Positions 43,124-54,500 of a stretch of DNA of 64,000 bases are shown piece after piece. Source of the stretch: Meconema thalassinum (lineage: Eukaryota > Arthropoda > Insecta > Orthoptera > Tettigoniidae); contig OX336388.2 in NCBI GenBank assembly GCA_946902985.2, forward strand, positions 1,501,104,545-1,501,168,544. Direction: 5' to 3'. The stretch's first letter is position 1, and each line of letters starts with the position of its first letter. The translations under genes and the position numbers were made by a program. The notes under the pieces were generated by a model. That model saw only the letters and a program-made list of their open reading frames with translations, searched no databases and had not been told where the DNA came from.

Positions 43124-44230
43124 AAGGAGGAAGTAATATTATGTACCCAAAACATTTCCACAAGCTTGACATCTTTCAGAATACCTAAATTTGAACAAAG
43201 TGGATCCAAAGAGTATCAGAAGAAGAGAATTCTTGATTCTGCTACTACACATGCCCCTAAAAGAATAGCATATTCTTCCAAATGTGACAAACCCATCCTA
43301 AAAAATAAGACTTCTGCTACAACTCGTGAGGAAAAATTGTTTATGTTCCTGTCCTCAAACTTGAACAAGGCCTTTTGCACTTTTCTTCATGTGACTATTC
43401 CTGTATTTGACAAATTGAATGTTGCCCTTCAGACTTCTTCCCCACAAGTTCACTTGTTATTAGAACTTCTAATGGATTTGCTAAAGCAGCTGTTCACCAA
43501 GTTTGTTAAGCCCAAAATTGTCAAAAGCTCCTCATTGCTTGAAGTTGAGTACAACTTGATTCAAAATCAAAGAAGTGATGATGAGTTAGTTATTGGCATT
43601 CAAACTTCGAACATAGTGAATGATCTCCAGGATACAGATAAATCCCTTTTCTTTTCATCAGTGAGAAACTACTTTTGTACTGCCTGTGACTACATCATCA
43701 ACAAGTTTCCACTCAAGGATGACGTGCTAAAGAATGCTCAAGTTGCTAGGTTTGACAAAATTGAAGATGCACAGTTTTCTTCCGTTCGTTTTTTCTTGGA
43801 AAAGTTTCCTATCATGTTATGCAAGGAAGAGAATGAAACTACCGATGAGGTGGTGAATGAGCTTCAGAGGCAGTTTACAGCTCTTCAGGTAGATGACACT
43901 TTGGCTGCACATCAAGATGCTGCAAGTGATTCCAGTCGGGCACAAATATCAAGAATTCGTGGAGCCGATGGACTTCTTAAGTATAACCGAATTTCTAGAG
44001 TAATGCTCTCTATTCTCACCATACCCCATAGCAAAGCAGAATGTGAACGTGTTTTCAGCCTTGTGAAGAAAAATAGAACACAGTTCAGGTCATCCATGTC
44101 CAATGAATCTCTGGAGTCTATTTCTATTTTGAAGACCAGGAGTTCTGGTCCGTGTTATGACAAAGCATTTTCTCAAGACTTTTTGCTGGAAGCTAAAAAG
44201 GCCACAACCATGACTTTAAAGTCGAACTAG
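42701..44230 (+). pseudogene. hAT transposase, catalytic core and dimerisation domain
   Basis: 509 codons in register with the upstream part. It has NCVAFCSDNAPVM (second catalytic aspartate at 42761-42763), IIGCICHLINLAAEKG, CNRWLSLGRCLDRLL (the tryptophan-containing helical insertion region), and near the end ILTIPHSKAECERVFSLVKK, the hAT C-terminal dimerisation motif. A (TTTC)n tract at about 43086-43121 encodes a LSFFLSFFLSFF run without breaking the frame. Only the TGA at 42683 disables the gene, so the copy is young or the stop is recent. Confidence 0.85.
43083..43122. repeat. (TTTC)n microsatellite inside the hAT coding region
   Basis: About nine to ten TTTC units in tandem between GATCCTCTT and TTCAAGGAGG. 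Translated, it gives a hydrophobic/aromatic repeat in the transposase where relatives would have ordinary sequence. Confidence 0.85.
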
Positions 44231-44602
44231 CATGTGATTTGCAGTGTGTATTATATTATTTCTTGCCTGTGTTACGTTAAACAAGTTTTATTGTGTAAAA
44301 CCTTTTTCAATTATCGTATATCGGCTTAATTTATCAAGGAAGTCCTGTTATGTATGCTCCGAACCAATATTCACCACGCCTGCTGCTGATTAACATGGAT
44401 TTCTTCTTGATTGTTATGTTCATCTACAAATCATGTAAGTAGATATGATTTCATTGAAATATCCTGTTTAAAGCATGAATTATTGTATTTTGTAGCCCAG
44501 AAGTATTATTAATTTCGTCAAGCCGGGGTATGTCGAAAATCGTTAAATTTTTTGTCGCGCGTGAGTTTTACTGATAGCCCTTTTCAAAAGTTGGCAGGTA
44601 TG

Positions 44603-45439
44603 CATTACTCGTAGATAAGCGAATCTACGATGGGATTAATATGCTTTTAGGGAGAGACCTGAGTACCACCTCATAAACTCATCCTTAATGACAGGGTCTA
44701 CATAGTAATGATTAGCCTATATGAAACTTGCCATCTCAGGGTATAGGGGCTATAAAACTAGCTTTAAATAAATCCACAAAGACCAGGACACCAACTTCAA
44801 AAAAATTCAGTATTTATTAATACAGGCAATCTTCCATTACCTGCATCTGTTATCCTTGCTTGTCCTTGCACAAGTTTACCAAGCCATGCCCTTCTGATCA
44901 TGAATTACTGCATTCTCTATTATTTTTAATGTTTTTGTGGCTGGTTGATGCTTGGGACATTATGATCATAAGCTCTGTATGCATGTGTGTAATTTGTCTA
45001 AGACTCTTCCCTGAAGCCAGCCTCCATACAATAATATCAACACTAACTTCCTTCTAATCATACATAAAACCAACTAGCTTCATATCAGCATGGCAGCATC
45101 AATTAAATCAACCTCATCACATTTTCTCAAACAACACCTCCCATCTTGCCTGTATTCCAGCACACAACTGCTCATTCCCATGCCAAGGAACCTTTTGACC
45201 TATAAGTCAAGGCCACCTGGTGCCACCAGCCAAGGCCACCTGCCCTGTAGACCACCAAAAAAGAATCCAATGGGCACTGACCACACAAGACTCTCCATGG
45301 CGCTCCACCAACAGGCAGCCATGTCTGGCAACCTGATAGAACAAAAAAATAATAAGTCTCTGTAACCTAACAAAAGTTCGGTTACAACATATTCATCCCA
45401 AGATATATTGTACCACGTACCTGGTATTTTGTATCAACA
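44603..45439. other. Unassigned DNA right of the hAT element
   Basis: About 840 bp with no recognised coding sequence. The open frames at 44860-45057 and 45090-45365 have no domain signature. The stretch lies between two parts of the old BEL relic, so it is probably another insertion (possibly a solo LTR), but no terminal repeats could be matched. Confidence 0.4.
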
Positions 45440-45600
45440 GTTTAGAAATCGATGGAACTGAGCAGGCCATACCAATAGGATCAAACCCCTTCCGAGCTAA
45501 AGAAAGAATGGGTCTCTTTGTCACTTCACCCAACATAAAGCCGAGTAACCACTCAAAATTAAACATTACTTCCCTTTGTACAGTAAATCTAACACTGCTA
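45440..45600 (-). pseudogene. Old BEL/Pao relic, end of reverse transcriptase
   Basis: The minus strand translates to EVTKRPILSLARKGFDPIGMACSV, matching the TKRAILG...FDPIGFACP block of the BEL element at 23678-29478. Its orientation and domain order fit a single relic whose RNase H part is at 39870-40416. Confidence 0.6.
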
Positions 45601-45649
45601 TCTGCCCAACAAGGATAAAAGCTTCAATGTTATATTGCCAATCTTTTTA

Positions 45650-47745
45650 AGTTAAAAAGTGCCCACAGCGCGTTTGGTTTTCGACGAAGATACCTTTGAG
45701 TGTGTCGATGATCATACCACTCACATGAATGCTGTTTTGGCTGTGACGGAGATAACTATACCTTCCTCATCCAGCAACTCCCGCCGGAAGCTTGTCCGTT
45801 GGTGGACTGCCGAGATCACAGCAGCCGTTGACATGCCTTCAAATGCTATCGGAGGCAGAACACTATGGCCAACCTTATCATCTAAAGGATGCGTGCTAGA
45901 GCCCGACATCCGATTTGCAAGAGTAAGAAAACTACCAGTACGTTGGAAAAGAATGTGTCATCTATGAATGCACATACTGCTTCATCTCAAGTGTAGACTA
46001 AGCTTTGTCGGATATCCGGACTCCTGACATCTTTGATAATTCCCGGAGTCTCCATCAACGGAAACATCATTACAGACCATCATGCCATTGCCAACAGTAT
46101 TGGATCGCAATTCTCTGATGTAACCTGCTTTGGGAGTTATGATCCAACATTTGTGACTCTAAAGCGGGAGGCAGAGGCTCACTCCTTGTCTTTTGCCACT
46201 GCTGCTACGGAGTTCTACAATGTACCATTCTCAGAATGGGAACTGTGTTGTGCGCTTAAACTGTGCAGGTATACATCTCCTGGACCAGATAACATCCATA
46301 ATCAAATGTTGAAACATCTTTGCGATTCCAGTATAAAACATCTACTGTTCCTCTTGTATATGTATTGAAGGAGAGTTTCTATCTCAATGACGAGACGGGA
46401 TCATGATGCCAATTCCCAAGACTGGAAAGGATCCCAAACTTGTTAGCAGCTATAGGCCTATTTGTCTTGCAAATGGCCTATGTAAGCTGTTGGAGAAGAT
46501 TGTTAACCGTCGGCTGGTGTGGTTCTTAGAGGAGAGAGGCCTCTTTTGTAACTAACAGTTTGGTTTCCGCTCTCATAGGTCCACCACCGACCATCTGGTG
46601 CGACTTGTGAGCGCCATGCAGGAGGCATTTCTCTGAAAGGAGCACCTAGTTGCGGTTTTCTTCAAAACTTGAGAAAGCCTTTGACACCACATGGCGCTAT
46701 GGAATCCGATCTACCCTTACACTCATCCGTGTAAGAGTCTGTAGAACATTATCACAATACTATACCCAGGAAAATGGAGTTCTTCAGGGCTTAGTGTTGA
46801 GCATCACCTTGTTCCCGATTGCCATAAACAGCATTGTTGCCACCGTTGGGACCACGGTAGTTCCATCGCTGTATGTAGATGACTTGGCTCTGCATTACAG
46901 CTCTGAAAGTATAGCAATTGTAGATAGCTATTTACCGAGTTGACAGGTGGACTTAAGGCTGACAGCAAAAACATCTGTTGTCCATTTTTGTCTGCTCCGG
47001 TTCTATTAAGCCCTTGTCCTGTCCCGGCTTGACTATTGTTGTGTGGCATATGGTTCAGCAAGGCCGGCAATCTTGAAAATGCTGGGCAGTATCCACCGGC
47101 AACCTGTGCATTCTGACCAGCCCGATTCCAAGCCTACTCGCCAAATCGGGTGTTCCACCTCTTAGTTATAGACGCCAATGTGCGTCAAATGCCGCATCAT
47201 CCAAGCTATCGAGCTCTCCTAAGTACCCAATACCACCAGAGGTACACCAATCAGCCTTGCGCCACTCGACGGGTTGATATTAGACTTGATAGCTCGTGTA
47301 ATGAAATAGGAGTTGCTGTAGGTCCCTGTATGATCCGGACACCTAGCGTGATGCCTCCGTGGCAAGTCCCTCGTCCGGAAATTCGGTTAGATCTACACCG
47401 AGGTCCTAAGGTGAACACAGATGCCGTTTATCGGAGGCAGTTCCACAGCATAGTTCACCAATTTCCGGACACTGGCATTCTCTGCACAGATGGTTCGAAG
47501 GTGGACGAGAACATAGGTTGTGTTTACGTTATTGATGGTGCAAATACCAAGATCTCTTTGCCTGTGACCTGTAATGTCTTTACTGCAGAGCTCATTACCA
47601 TCTATGAAGCTCTGCAGTTTGCACTACAGGATGCACAAATCCACTTTATTGTGGGTACTACCTCTTTGAGTTCTTTGCAGTCAATTGCTTCACGTTTCCC
47701 ACAATACCCCTTAGTCCAGCGAATCCCCGAAAGTGTCCTGACTCA
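45650..47745 (+). pseudogene. I/jockey-type LINE ORF2 relic with RNase H
   Basis: A degraded coding region on the plus strand. 45659-45830 matches the endonuclease-to-polymerase linker (RRKLVRWWTAEITAA). 46033-46368 has the start of reverse transcriptase with CRYTSPGPDNIHNQMLKHL. 46410-46660 reads PIPKTGKDPKLVSSYRPICL, then GFRSHRSTTDHLVRLVSAM across stops. 46650-46943 has KLEKAFDTTWRYGI, NGVLQGLVLS and LYVDDLALHYSS, with the YVDD box intact. 47450-47640 carries an RNase H domain (ILCTDGSKVDE and NVFTAELITIYEAL). A polymerase followed by RNase H places it with I- or jockey-related LINEs. Many stops and shifts; no 3' tail identified before the repeat at 47746. Confidence 0.75.
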
Positions 47746-47985
47746 CTGACTCATCATCGCCCAGCCAAAGCTATTTAAAGTTAGAAACATGAAATTTTGG
47801 GGATATGTTAGTTTTAAGTCAAAAACGCCCACTAAGGAAGGATTTTTGGATATTCAGGTTCTAAAGGGGTGTTAAGGGGGTAGACCTGCATTTCATTGAA
47901 TAACAAAATCTCCCAATTGGTTTCATTGGGGGATGTGATACTCTGCATATAAACTCATCAATGAAAATAAGAAGACACGGTATAT
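47746..47985 (-). repeat. Fragment of the ~645-bp repeat family
   Basis: Reverse complement of part of the unit in the 3361-6540 array, with GGGGATATGTTAGTTTTAAG, GGATTTTTGGATATTCAGGT and GCATTTCATTGAATAACAAA in matching order. Neither terminus of the parent element is present. Confidence 0.8.
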
Positions 47986-48555
47986 TCTATGGAATATATG
48001 TTTTGTTAGAGTTAGCAGTCACTGCTCTTTGCTTTTCTTTCTTTTCATTCATGTTCTTTTATTTCCCTTCTCGTAGACACCAACAGTGACCTTCCATGTA
48101 TTTCTGTTTCTCTGTACATATTCTCATCCCTTTGAAAGTTTGTTTCAGATGTGCTATTCCCTTGTAAGATTTCCCTACAGCTCTTCACACAGTAACCTGT
48201 TGAAGCATTGGACCCAGTAGTTCCAAGAATTGATTCATTCCATGCAAGCAGATGGCATCGTCGTCAAACTCTACAATCTCCATGAAGACTTAAACTTCTT
48301 TTATTTAATGCTTATCTTGTACTATTTGCTTTTCTTATGTTTCCTACTCTGTATCTGTTCCTTTGTTTCTCCCTCCCTTCTCCTCGCCACTCTGGCTATC
48401 AGAGTGTTTGAATCTCTCGGTCACTTCTCTTCTGGTGCTCCGATGTGGAAGTTCAGTCCTCTTCTCAGGAGAGACACACCTCTTTACCCATGAGGTAATT
48501 TGAAATCTACGCCATGTTTTAACGGAATTTTATCGGCTGGCCGTGATCTACAGTG
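47986..48555. other. Unassigned DNA left of the gypsy element
   Basis: Pyrimidine-rich DNA with no recognised gene. A hydrophobic 87-codon frame at 48230-48493 has no family signature. The segment ends in AGTG (48552-48555), the target duplication of the gypsy insertion. Confidence 0.4.
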
Positions 48556-49728
48556 TGTGACTGTTCCGGTCACAATGTTCCCAAACCCTTATTTGGTTGA
48601 CTGCAAGAGAAGTCAGGTTAGGGTAATTTGTTCATACCATTTCTTTTCTTGTTCATCATCATCATTTAGGTTGTAGAATTTCATTTTCTTAGTGTATATA
48701 TATCTTGTGTATCTCGGGGACTCAGTCAGGAATATTTCATTTAATTTGTATGGGAGATGTCAGTATACAAGACAGCGGATTGTGTAGGTAAGCTACAAGA
48801 TGTTGCAACAGCAGGAAACTCTAGGCCAAATTTAGATTGGGCCGAGAATAACTTCCCTTGTCTTGAAGAAAGCTTTGTGTAAATTGTGTAAGGTTCTGAC
48901 GTCAGAGAAGAGTTTCGCGCCACGAGTTGTAAGAAATATACATGGGTTCGAGATTATTGGTGTATTTTGTATGGGTTGGAGGGTATCATGACCCTGGCGG
49001 AGAAAGACGAAAACATGTGTTTACAAGATGAGAGGTGGGATGTTCGTGTCAAGCGAGGCTTCACTTCTATTGTAGCGTCTGATTGGAAAGGTCGCGTTCT
49101 CGTAATTTGGCGTAGGCCTATTTGGAGAAACAGTTTTGTTGAAAGCATGGCTTGTGAATGTACTCGAAACGGCTACATATCACAACGATGTTATCTCTGT
49201 TAGCACAATTCAAGTTGGGTACGGAAGCACATTCATTTCTCTCGCAGAGATGTGGCTATGTAAACCAGTAAACATCTCTAACCTCAAACCACGTGTGGAA
49301 AATCTTAGAAATGCTGGGGAGAACTGATCTATCGAGCATGTCTCGTAGATTATCTGCTAGATCGTCGATGAGTGAGTAACAAACATCTTTATATTCCAAC
49401 ATTCATTTTGGGTCACATGTTTTCGTCATTGCCGAGGAGAGAAGATAGTAAACCATAGTCTGTTCGACGAGAGTCCCCGCCATATGTTTAAAGTTGATAT
49501 TAATACACATATTTTGAAGGTTATAATTAGTTTTCTTTATAGGGAATTACACCTAATAGTTGAACGCCCAAATGATACCAGTTAGGTTGACCAAATGTGT
49601 GTCCAACACTCCACGACCCTGCCATTTCAATTGTGTGGTATATGATGAAGTACTTCCGATCAAAAATAGGAGGATGATTTTGGGAAGTTTTAAATCAGTC
49701 GCCCAAGAAGGGCTGGTAAAAAGTTACA
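48556..49728 (+). repeat. Gypsy 5' LTR
   Basis: 1,173 bp, unusually long relative to the 184-bp BEL LTRs here. Open frames within it are repeated exactly in the 3' LTR, have no domains and are not considered genes. The LTR should hold promoter and polyadenylation signals; none is confidently pinpointed. Confidence 0.95.
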
Positions 49729-49855
49729 ACATAGCACCTCAACGTGGGGAAAGAGTAGGGAAACCTAGCAGGTATCATTAGGGCACATATGCACACAGCC
49801 GATAGACACCTTAGGAGTATTAGGGTTCACAGTAATTTGTTTTGTTTTAAGGGGT

Positions 49856-51532
49856 ATGTCCACATCAGACAATTTAGAATTAAGGTCAAGGGTTGTGTGT
49901 AAATCAAACAGTAAAATGTCAGGTAATCAGGAAACTGGGGGAAGTGGCAGTGAGGAAGATGTGGAAAAGACAGTGGGAACATATGTTACCATTGTTACTA
50001 CTGAGTCGCAGCTGATCGCTGAAGGTAGTAACTTAAATGTAAATGGGGGGGTTATGAACGATAGTTTGATCCAAATGCTACTGAGTGAAATAAAAGAGAT
50101 TAAGAAGCAAGGAGAATCTATGAGTAAGGAAATTAAGGAGCAGGTAGGCTCTGTAAATGAGAAGGTAGAGTCAGTGACCAAACAGATAGTAGAAGTGAAG
50201 GAATTTGTAAGTAAGGAAATTCAGGAGAGCAACAGGGCCACGAACACAAGGATAGAGAGTCTCAGCAAAGAAATACGGGACCATAAGTCTGTCCTTAATA
50301 GTAGAATGGAGAGTATGAACCTGGAATTAAGTGGGAAAATTAGCAAACAGGGAGAGGAAATCAGGGCAGAAATGCAGGGGAATCAGGCTGGGATCACAAG
50401 TAGGCTAGAAGGAATGGAAGGCCATCAGAACCAGCAAGATGTGGAAATAACGAAAATTAAGTCAGAGATAGCTAGTTCAAGGGCAGAAGTACAGAATGTA
50501 ACGGGAAAGTGTGATGAGATATGCAACACTGTAAGTGGGAATAAGAGGGAATATTTAGATAGAGTAGGTGCCGTTGAAAATAAGTTGGGAGAGATTGAGG
50601 GTCTGAGAGGGAAGCAGGTGGCATTGACCGAGAAAAACGAAAAGCTGCAGGAAGAGCTGATAAAGGTCAGGAGAGAGTTGAAAGAGCGACCGATGAGTCA
50701 AAGGGTTGTGATGCCATCTAGTTTGCTACTCAGGGACCCTGGTCTGCCACAATTTAACTCAAGGCAGTTCAACCCTATGGAGTTTTTAAAAACCATTGAG
50801 AAGAAATTCAGCAAGGATCTAGAAGACGGGGTTGTCGAATGGGAAACAGTGTTGGAGATCTTGTCTAACTCATTTCAAGGGGATGTGAAAGCATGGTTCC
50901 AAATATACAGGCCTAACATGAATAGTTTAAGGGAATTCAGGGATAAATTCAAAGCTAAGTTCTGGGGGGAGGGGGTACAGTCCAGGGAAAGGGAAAAATT
51001 AACTTTTGGGAAATATAAGGAGAGAGAAGGGGTATCCCTGACAGAATATTTTTTGGCACATGTACTTATTTGGAAGAATTTGGATGGGCTGACCTCTGAC
51101 AGTGATGTGGTTAGGGTCATGTTGAAGCACTTCCCACCTAGAATTCAGGAGGCAGCTTGTATGCAGAAGGTAAGGACGGTAGAAGAGTTGGAAGAGCTTC
51201 TTACGAGCTTTGACGTTTTAGGCAAGCAGCACATGGAGAGGCCAGAGGTCAAACAGGAATTTAGGGGCAATAGGGGGAATAATCAGGAGTTTAATAGGGG
51301 TAGATTTAATCAGGAGCAAAGAGATTATCAGCAGAGGCAGGAAAACTATCAGAGAGGTGGGGGGCGTCAGGATAATTCACAGCGACAGGAAGGTAACTAT
51401 CAGAGAGGTGGGGGGCGTCAGGAAGGTGGTAACGAAAGAGTACAGGTGAACCAGAGGAGACAAGAACAAGGTGGTCAAGGAGCTTTAAACTCCGAACGGG
51501 CTGTGCAGGGAGGTCAGTCAGGCAGTCCGTAA
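49856..51532 (+). CDS. Gypsy gag polyprotein
   Basis: 558 codons, uninterrupted. A long helical region rich in E, K, Q and S (residues ~75-285, with repeated SKEI and VESV-type heptads) looks like a coiled coil. A retrotransposon gag core follows (about 305-470: FLKTIEKKFSKDLEDG, VKAWFQIYRP, FRDKFKAKFW, LTEYFLAHV). The C-terminus (475-545) is rich in R, G, N and Q with NYQRGGGRQ twice. No CCHC zinc knuckle is present, so the basic RGG tail may be the RNA-binding part. The second ATG (49916, residue 21) has a better A-rich upstream context and may be the real start. Gag ends 49 bases past a -1 frameshift site that leads into pol. Confidence 0.88.
   Translation: MSTSDNLELRSRVVCKSNSKMSGNQETGGSGSEEDVEKTVGTYVTIVTTESQLIAEGSNLNVNGGVMNDSLIQMLLSEIKEIKKQGESMSKEIKEQVGSVNEKVESVTKQIVEVKEFVSKEIQESNRATNTRIESLSKEIRDHKSVLNSRMESMNLELSGKISKQGEEIRAEMQGNQAGITSRLEGMEGHQNQQDVEITKIKSEIASSRAEVQNVTGKCDEICNTVSGNKREYLDRVGAVENKLGEIEGLRGKQVALTEKNEKLQEELIKVRRELKERPMSQRVVMPSSLLLRDPGLPQFNSRQFNPMEFLKTIEKKFSKDLEDGVVEWETVLEILSNSFQGDVKAWFQIYRPNMNSLREFRDKFKAKFWGEGVQSREREKLTFGKYKEREGVSLTEYFLAHVLIWKNLDGLTSDSDVVRVMLKHFPPRIQEAACMQKVRTVEELEELLTSFDVLGKQHMERPEVKQEFRGNRGNNQEFNRGRFNQEQRDYQQRQENYQRGGGRQDNSQRQEGNYQRGGGRQEGGNERVQVNQRRQEQGGQGALNSERAVQGGQSGSP
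51484..51529 (+). promoter_or_regulatory. Programmed -1 ribosomal frameshift signal, gag to pol
   Basis: The heptamer TTTAAAC (51484-51490) lies in gag register as T TTA AAC, the canonical X XXY YYZ slippery form. After a 6-base spacer, CGGGCTG (51497-51503) can pair with CAGTCCG (51523-51529) to give a 7-bp stem with one G-U pair and a 19-base loop. Slipping back one base enters the pol frame, which is open from 51484 through the whole of pol. Confidence 0.8.
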
Positions 51533-54500
51533 GAAATGAAGTCAAGCAGTGTGTTATTGTGGGTGAGGAGGATTTTATGCCTATGAGTCGGGAGGATCTG
51601 CTAGCTGACCAGCAGGAGTTCTCATGTATCGGGGAGAAGGAGGCTTTTATGTCAACTGTTGAGTTGAGCATACTAGGTAAGAGAGTGCAGGCATTGGTGG
51701 ATTCGGGGAGTGAGAGAAGTGTCATCAGTAAGGGATTTTATGATACTTTAATCAAGGACGGTGGTAAGTTGGAAGAAATTCCAGTTAAGTCGACATATGT
51801 GGTAACTGCTGTTGGTAATAAATCCCAAAGAGTGGGAAAGCAGGTATTGTTGCCCATGAGGTTTGGTAATGAAGTTGACCACAAGACTTGCTTGGTAATT
51901 CCTAACCTAATTTATGAAATGATTTTGGGGATAGACTGGCTTAACGAGCATAGTGCTGTTATTGATTTTGACCGGGGTGTCATCAACTTTGTGAGGGGGA
52001 ATATAAGCCAGGAGATGAGAATGAAATGCAAGAGTGTAGATAAGACAGTAGAGGCATGTGTTACTGAGGTCACTGTAGGGGATATGGCAGAAGGTAAGGC
52101 TGACGATGAGGAGGAAGTTGTGGATTTATGTCACATTGCTGTGGAGGGTGATAAGTGTGATCAACTCCAGCAGGCTGTGGATAAGAGTGGTTTAAGTGTT
52201 GAGGAGAGGGATAAGTTGTTAGAGGTTTTAGAGCTAAACCAAGAAGTTTTCAGTGACAAGCCAGGGCTAACACATGTCTATACGCATCAGTTCGAAATTG
52301 TAGATCATTCTCCATTTTCAGGACCCAAGTACCCGATACCTCACAAATTTGATGATGCTGTGGAGAAAGAAATAGGCATTATGCTGAATCAGGGTATTAT
52401 TGAGCCTTCAACTAGTGCATATCTGAATCCCTTAGTTGTGGTTGGGAAGAGTGATGGCTCGGTCAGGTTGTGTATTGATGCCAGGCAGCTCAATTGTAGG
52501 ATATCTGGGGACCAACAGAGGCCAGAATGTGTTGAGGAACTGGTTCAGAAATTCAATGGTAAGCAATGGTTTTCCACTATGGATCTGAGTGCATCATTTT
52601 GGCAGGTACCGTTGAGAGAACAGGACAGGAAGTTGACTGCGTTTAGCTTTAAGAGTGGTTTGTACCAATTCAGGGTCGTTCCTTTCGGAACAAAGACCAG
52701 CAGTTCAGCGTTGATTAGGGCCTTAAATCTAGTGTTAGGGAGGGACACACACGAGTTTGTGACAATGTACATAGATGATTTAATTGTTGCATCTTACACA
52801 TTAAAGGAACACCTGGATCACTTAGACATTGTTTTGGGGAAATTAAGGGACGGGGGATTTACAATTAAACTTAAGAAGTCTCTGTTTTGCACAACATCAA
52901 TCACATTTTTAGGGCATACTATCACAACACAAGGGGTGTCTCCCGAACAGTCACGATTAGACAAGATTCACAACACTGCTACACCACGTAACGCCAAACA
53001 ATTGAGGTCAATATTAGGGGTTTTCAATTATTTTCGTAGATTCGTAGTTAAATATTCCTGTCTTGTAGAACCGTTTAGGGAATTGCTGAAGCAGGGAACT
53101 AAGTGGGTATGGACCCAGGTGCACGATGAGGCTTTTAAGGAGTTGAAGAGAGGCTTTGTAGAGACTGTCATGCTTAGGTATCCTCGTCTGGATTGTCCCT
53201 ACATTTTGATGACTGATGCGAGCATGCAAGGCATCTCAGGCATTTTGTGTCAGGAGGATAGTGAGGGCAATCTAGGGATTGTCTCATTAGCAAGCAGAGG
53301 GCTAAGCATGGCGGAGAAGAGATATACAATTACTGAAATAGAGATGTTAGCAATCGTATACTCTCTAGGGAAGTTTAGGAGTTATGTGTTGGGCAGTAAG
53401 TTGCAGATACTGACTGACCATCATGCATTACTTTTTATTGGATCCTGCAAGCTCACTTCGAACAGGATGTCAAGGTGGATATTGGCTATAAGTGAATATA
53501 ACTTTGAGGTAAGGCATATTAAGGGTACTGAGAACATTGTGGCTGACTTCATGAGTAGAAACATTGGGGGTGATGAGGGTCATCAGGTACTGGAGGTACA
53601 GGAAGGTGTTGTTATCTGCGTAACCAAGGTAAGCGAGTGTGATTATGAGATACGCTGCTTAAGGAATCTGCTTGTAGAGCAGGAGAAGGATGAGGTCTTA
53701 GGTGATATCTTGACTCAGTTGAGAGGTATGGATGTGGATAGTAGAATTAAGGTTGGAAAGTATTGGTACAAGTTGGAGTGGGGTTTCTTGGCTAGGCTGT
53801 GCCATGAAGGTGCCTGGAGAGTGTGTGTGCCAAGCTCATTGCAGGTAACGATGATTTGGTATCATCACAAGGCTTTAGGGCATTTTGGATCAAGCAAGGT
53901 TCTTTTTGCTGTTCAGCAGCATTTCATTTGGAAGAACATGGGAAGGCAGATTAGGAAAGTTCTGGCAAGTTGTGACTCGTGTCAACGGTGTAAATGCCCA
54001 ACGAGGTTTCTTGAGGGACCTCGGCAAATGGTGATCACAGAAAAACCAAGGGATTTACTCTGTGTCGATCTGTATGGTCCATTGGTTAAAGCTCAGTTTG
54101 GATATCAGTATATCTTCGTGGTTGTTGACGCATTCAGTAAACTCGTCAAACTGTATCCCCTGAGAAAAGCGACCGGGAAGGGTTGTGTCCTACAGATCAC
54201 TGATAAGTATGTACCTGAGTTTGGGGTGCCTCTCAGGATACTATCAGACCACGGTAGTCAATTCACCTCAAAGATCTGGAAAACCAAGTTGAGTGAATTG
54301 GGTATCAAGCACATATTCTCATCTATTCGATATCCTCAAGGGAATTTGTCCGAACGAGTTATGAGAGAATTAGGGAGAGTATTTCGCACCTATGTGAGCA
54401 ATCGCCACAATGCGTGGTTCTCCAAGTTAGGAGATATTGAACGATGGTTCAATAGTACGTTCCATGAGAGTGTAAAATGCACTCCCTATGAAATTCAGTA

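Larger units (their letters stand above)
41350..44602 (+). mobile_element. hAT-superfamily DNA transposon
   Basis: Terminal inverted repeats CATACCTGCCAACTTTT (41350-41366) and AAAAGTTGGCAGGTATG (44586-44602) bound a 3,253-bp element with one transposase gene on the plus strand. Ends starting CA and ending TG fit hAT elements. An 8-bp target duplication was looked for (41342-41349 versus 44603-44610) but the flanks do not match, perhaps because the adjacent foldback altered the left flank. The 5' untranslated region is ~715 bp. Confidence 0.85.

Noticed and set aside
41342..44610. 8-bp target duplication for the hAT element
   Set aside because: The 8 bases left (TCCCATTC) and right (CATTACTC) of the ends match at only a few positions.
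48741..49327. Open frames inside the gypsy LTR, repeated at 55468-56054
   Set aside because: Exact duplication reflects LTR identity. They overlap on both strands and have no recognised domain.
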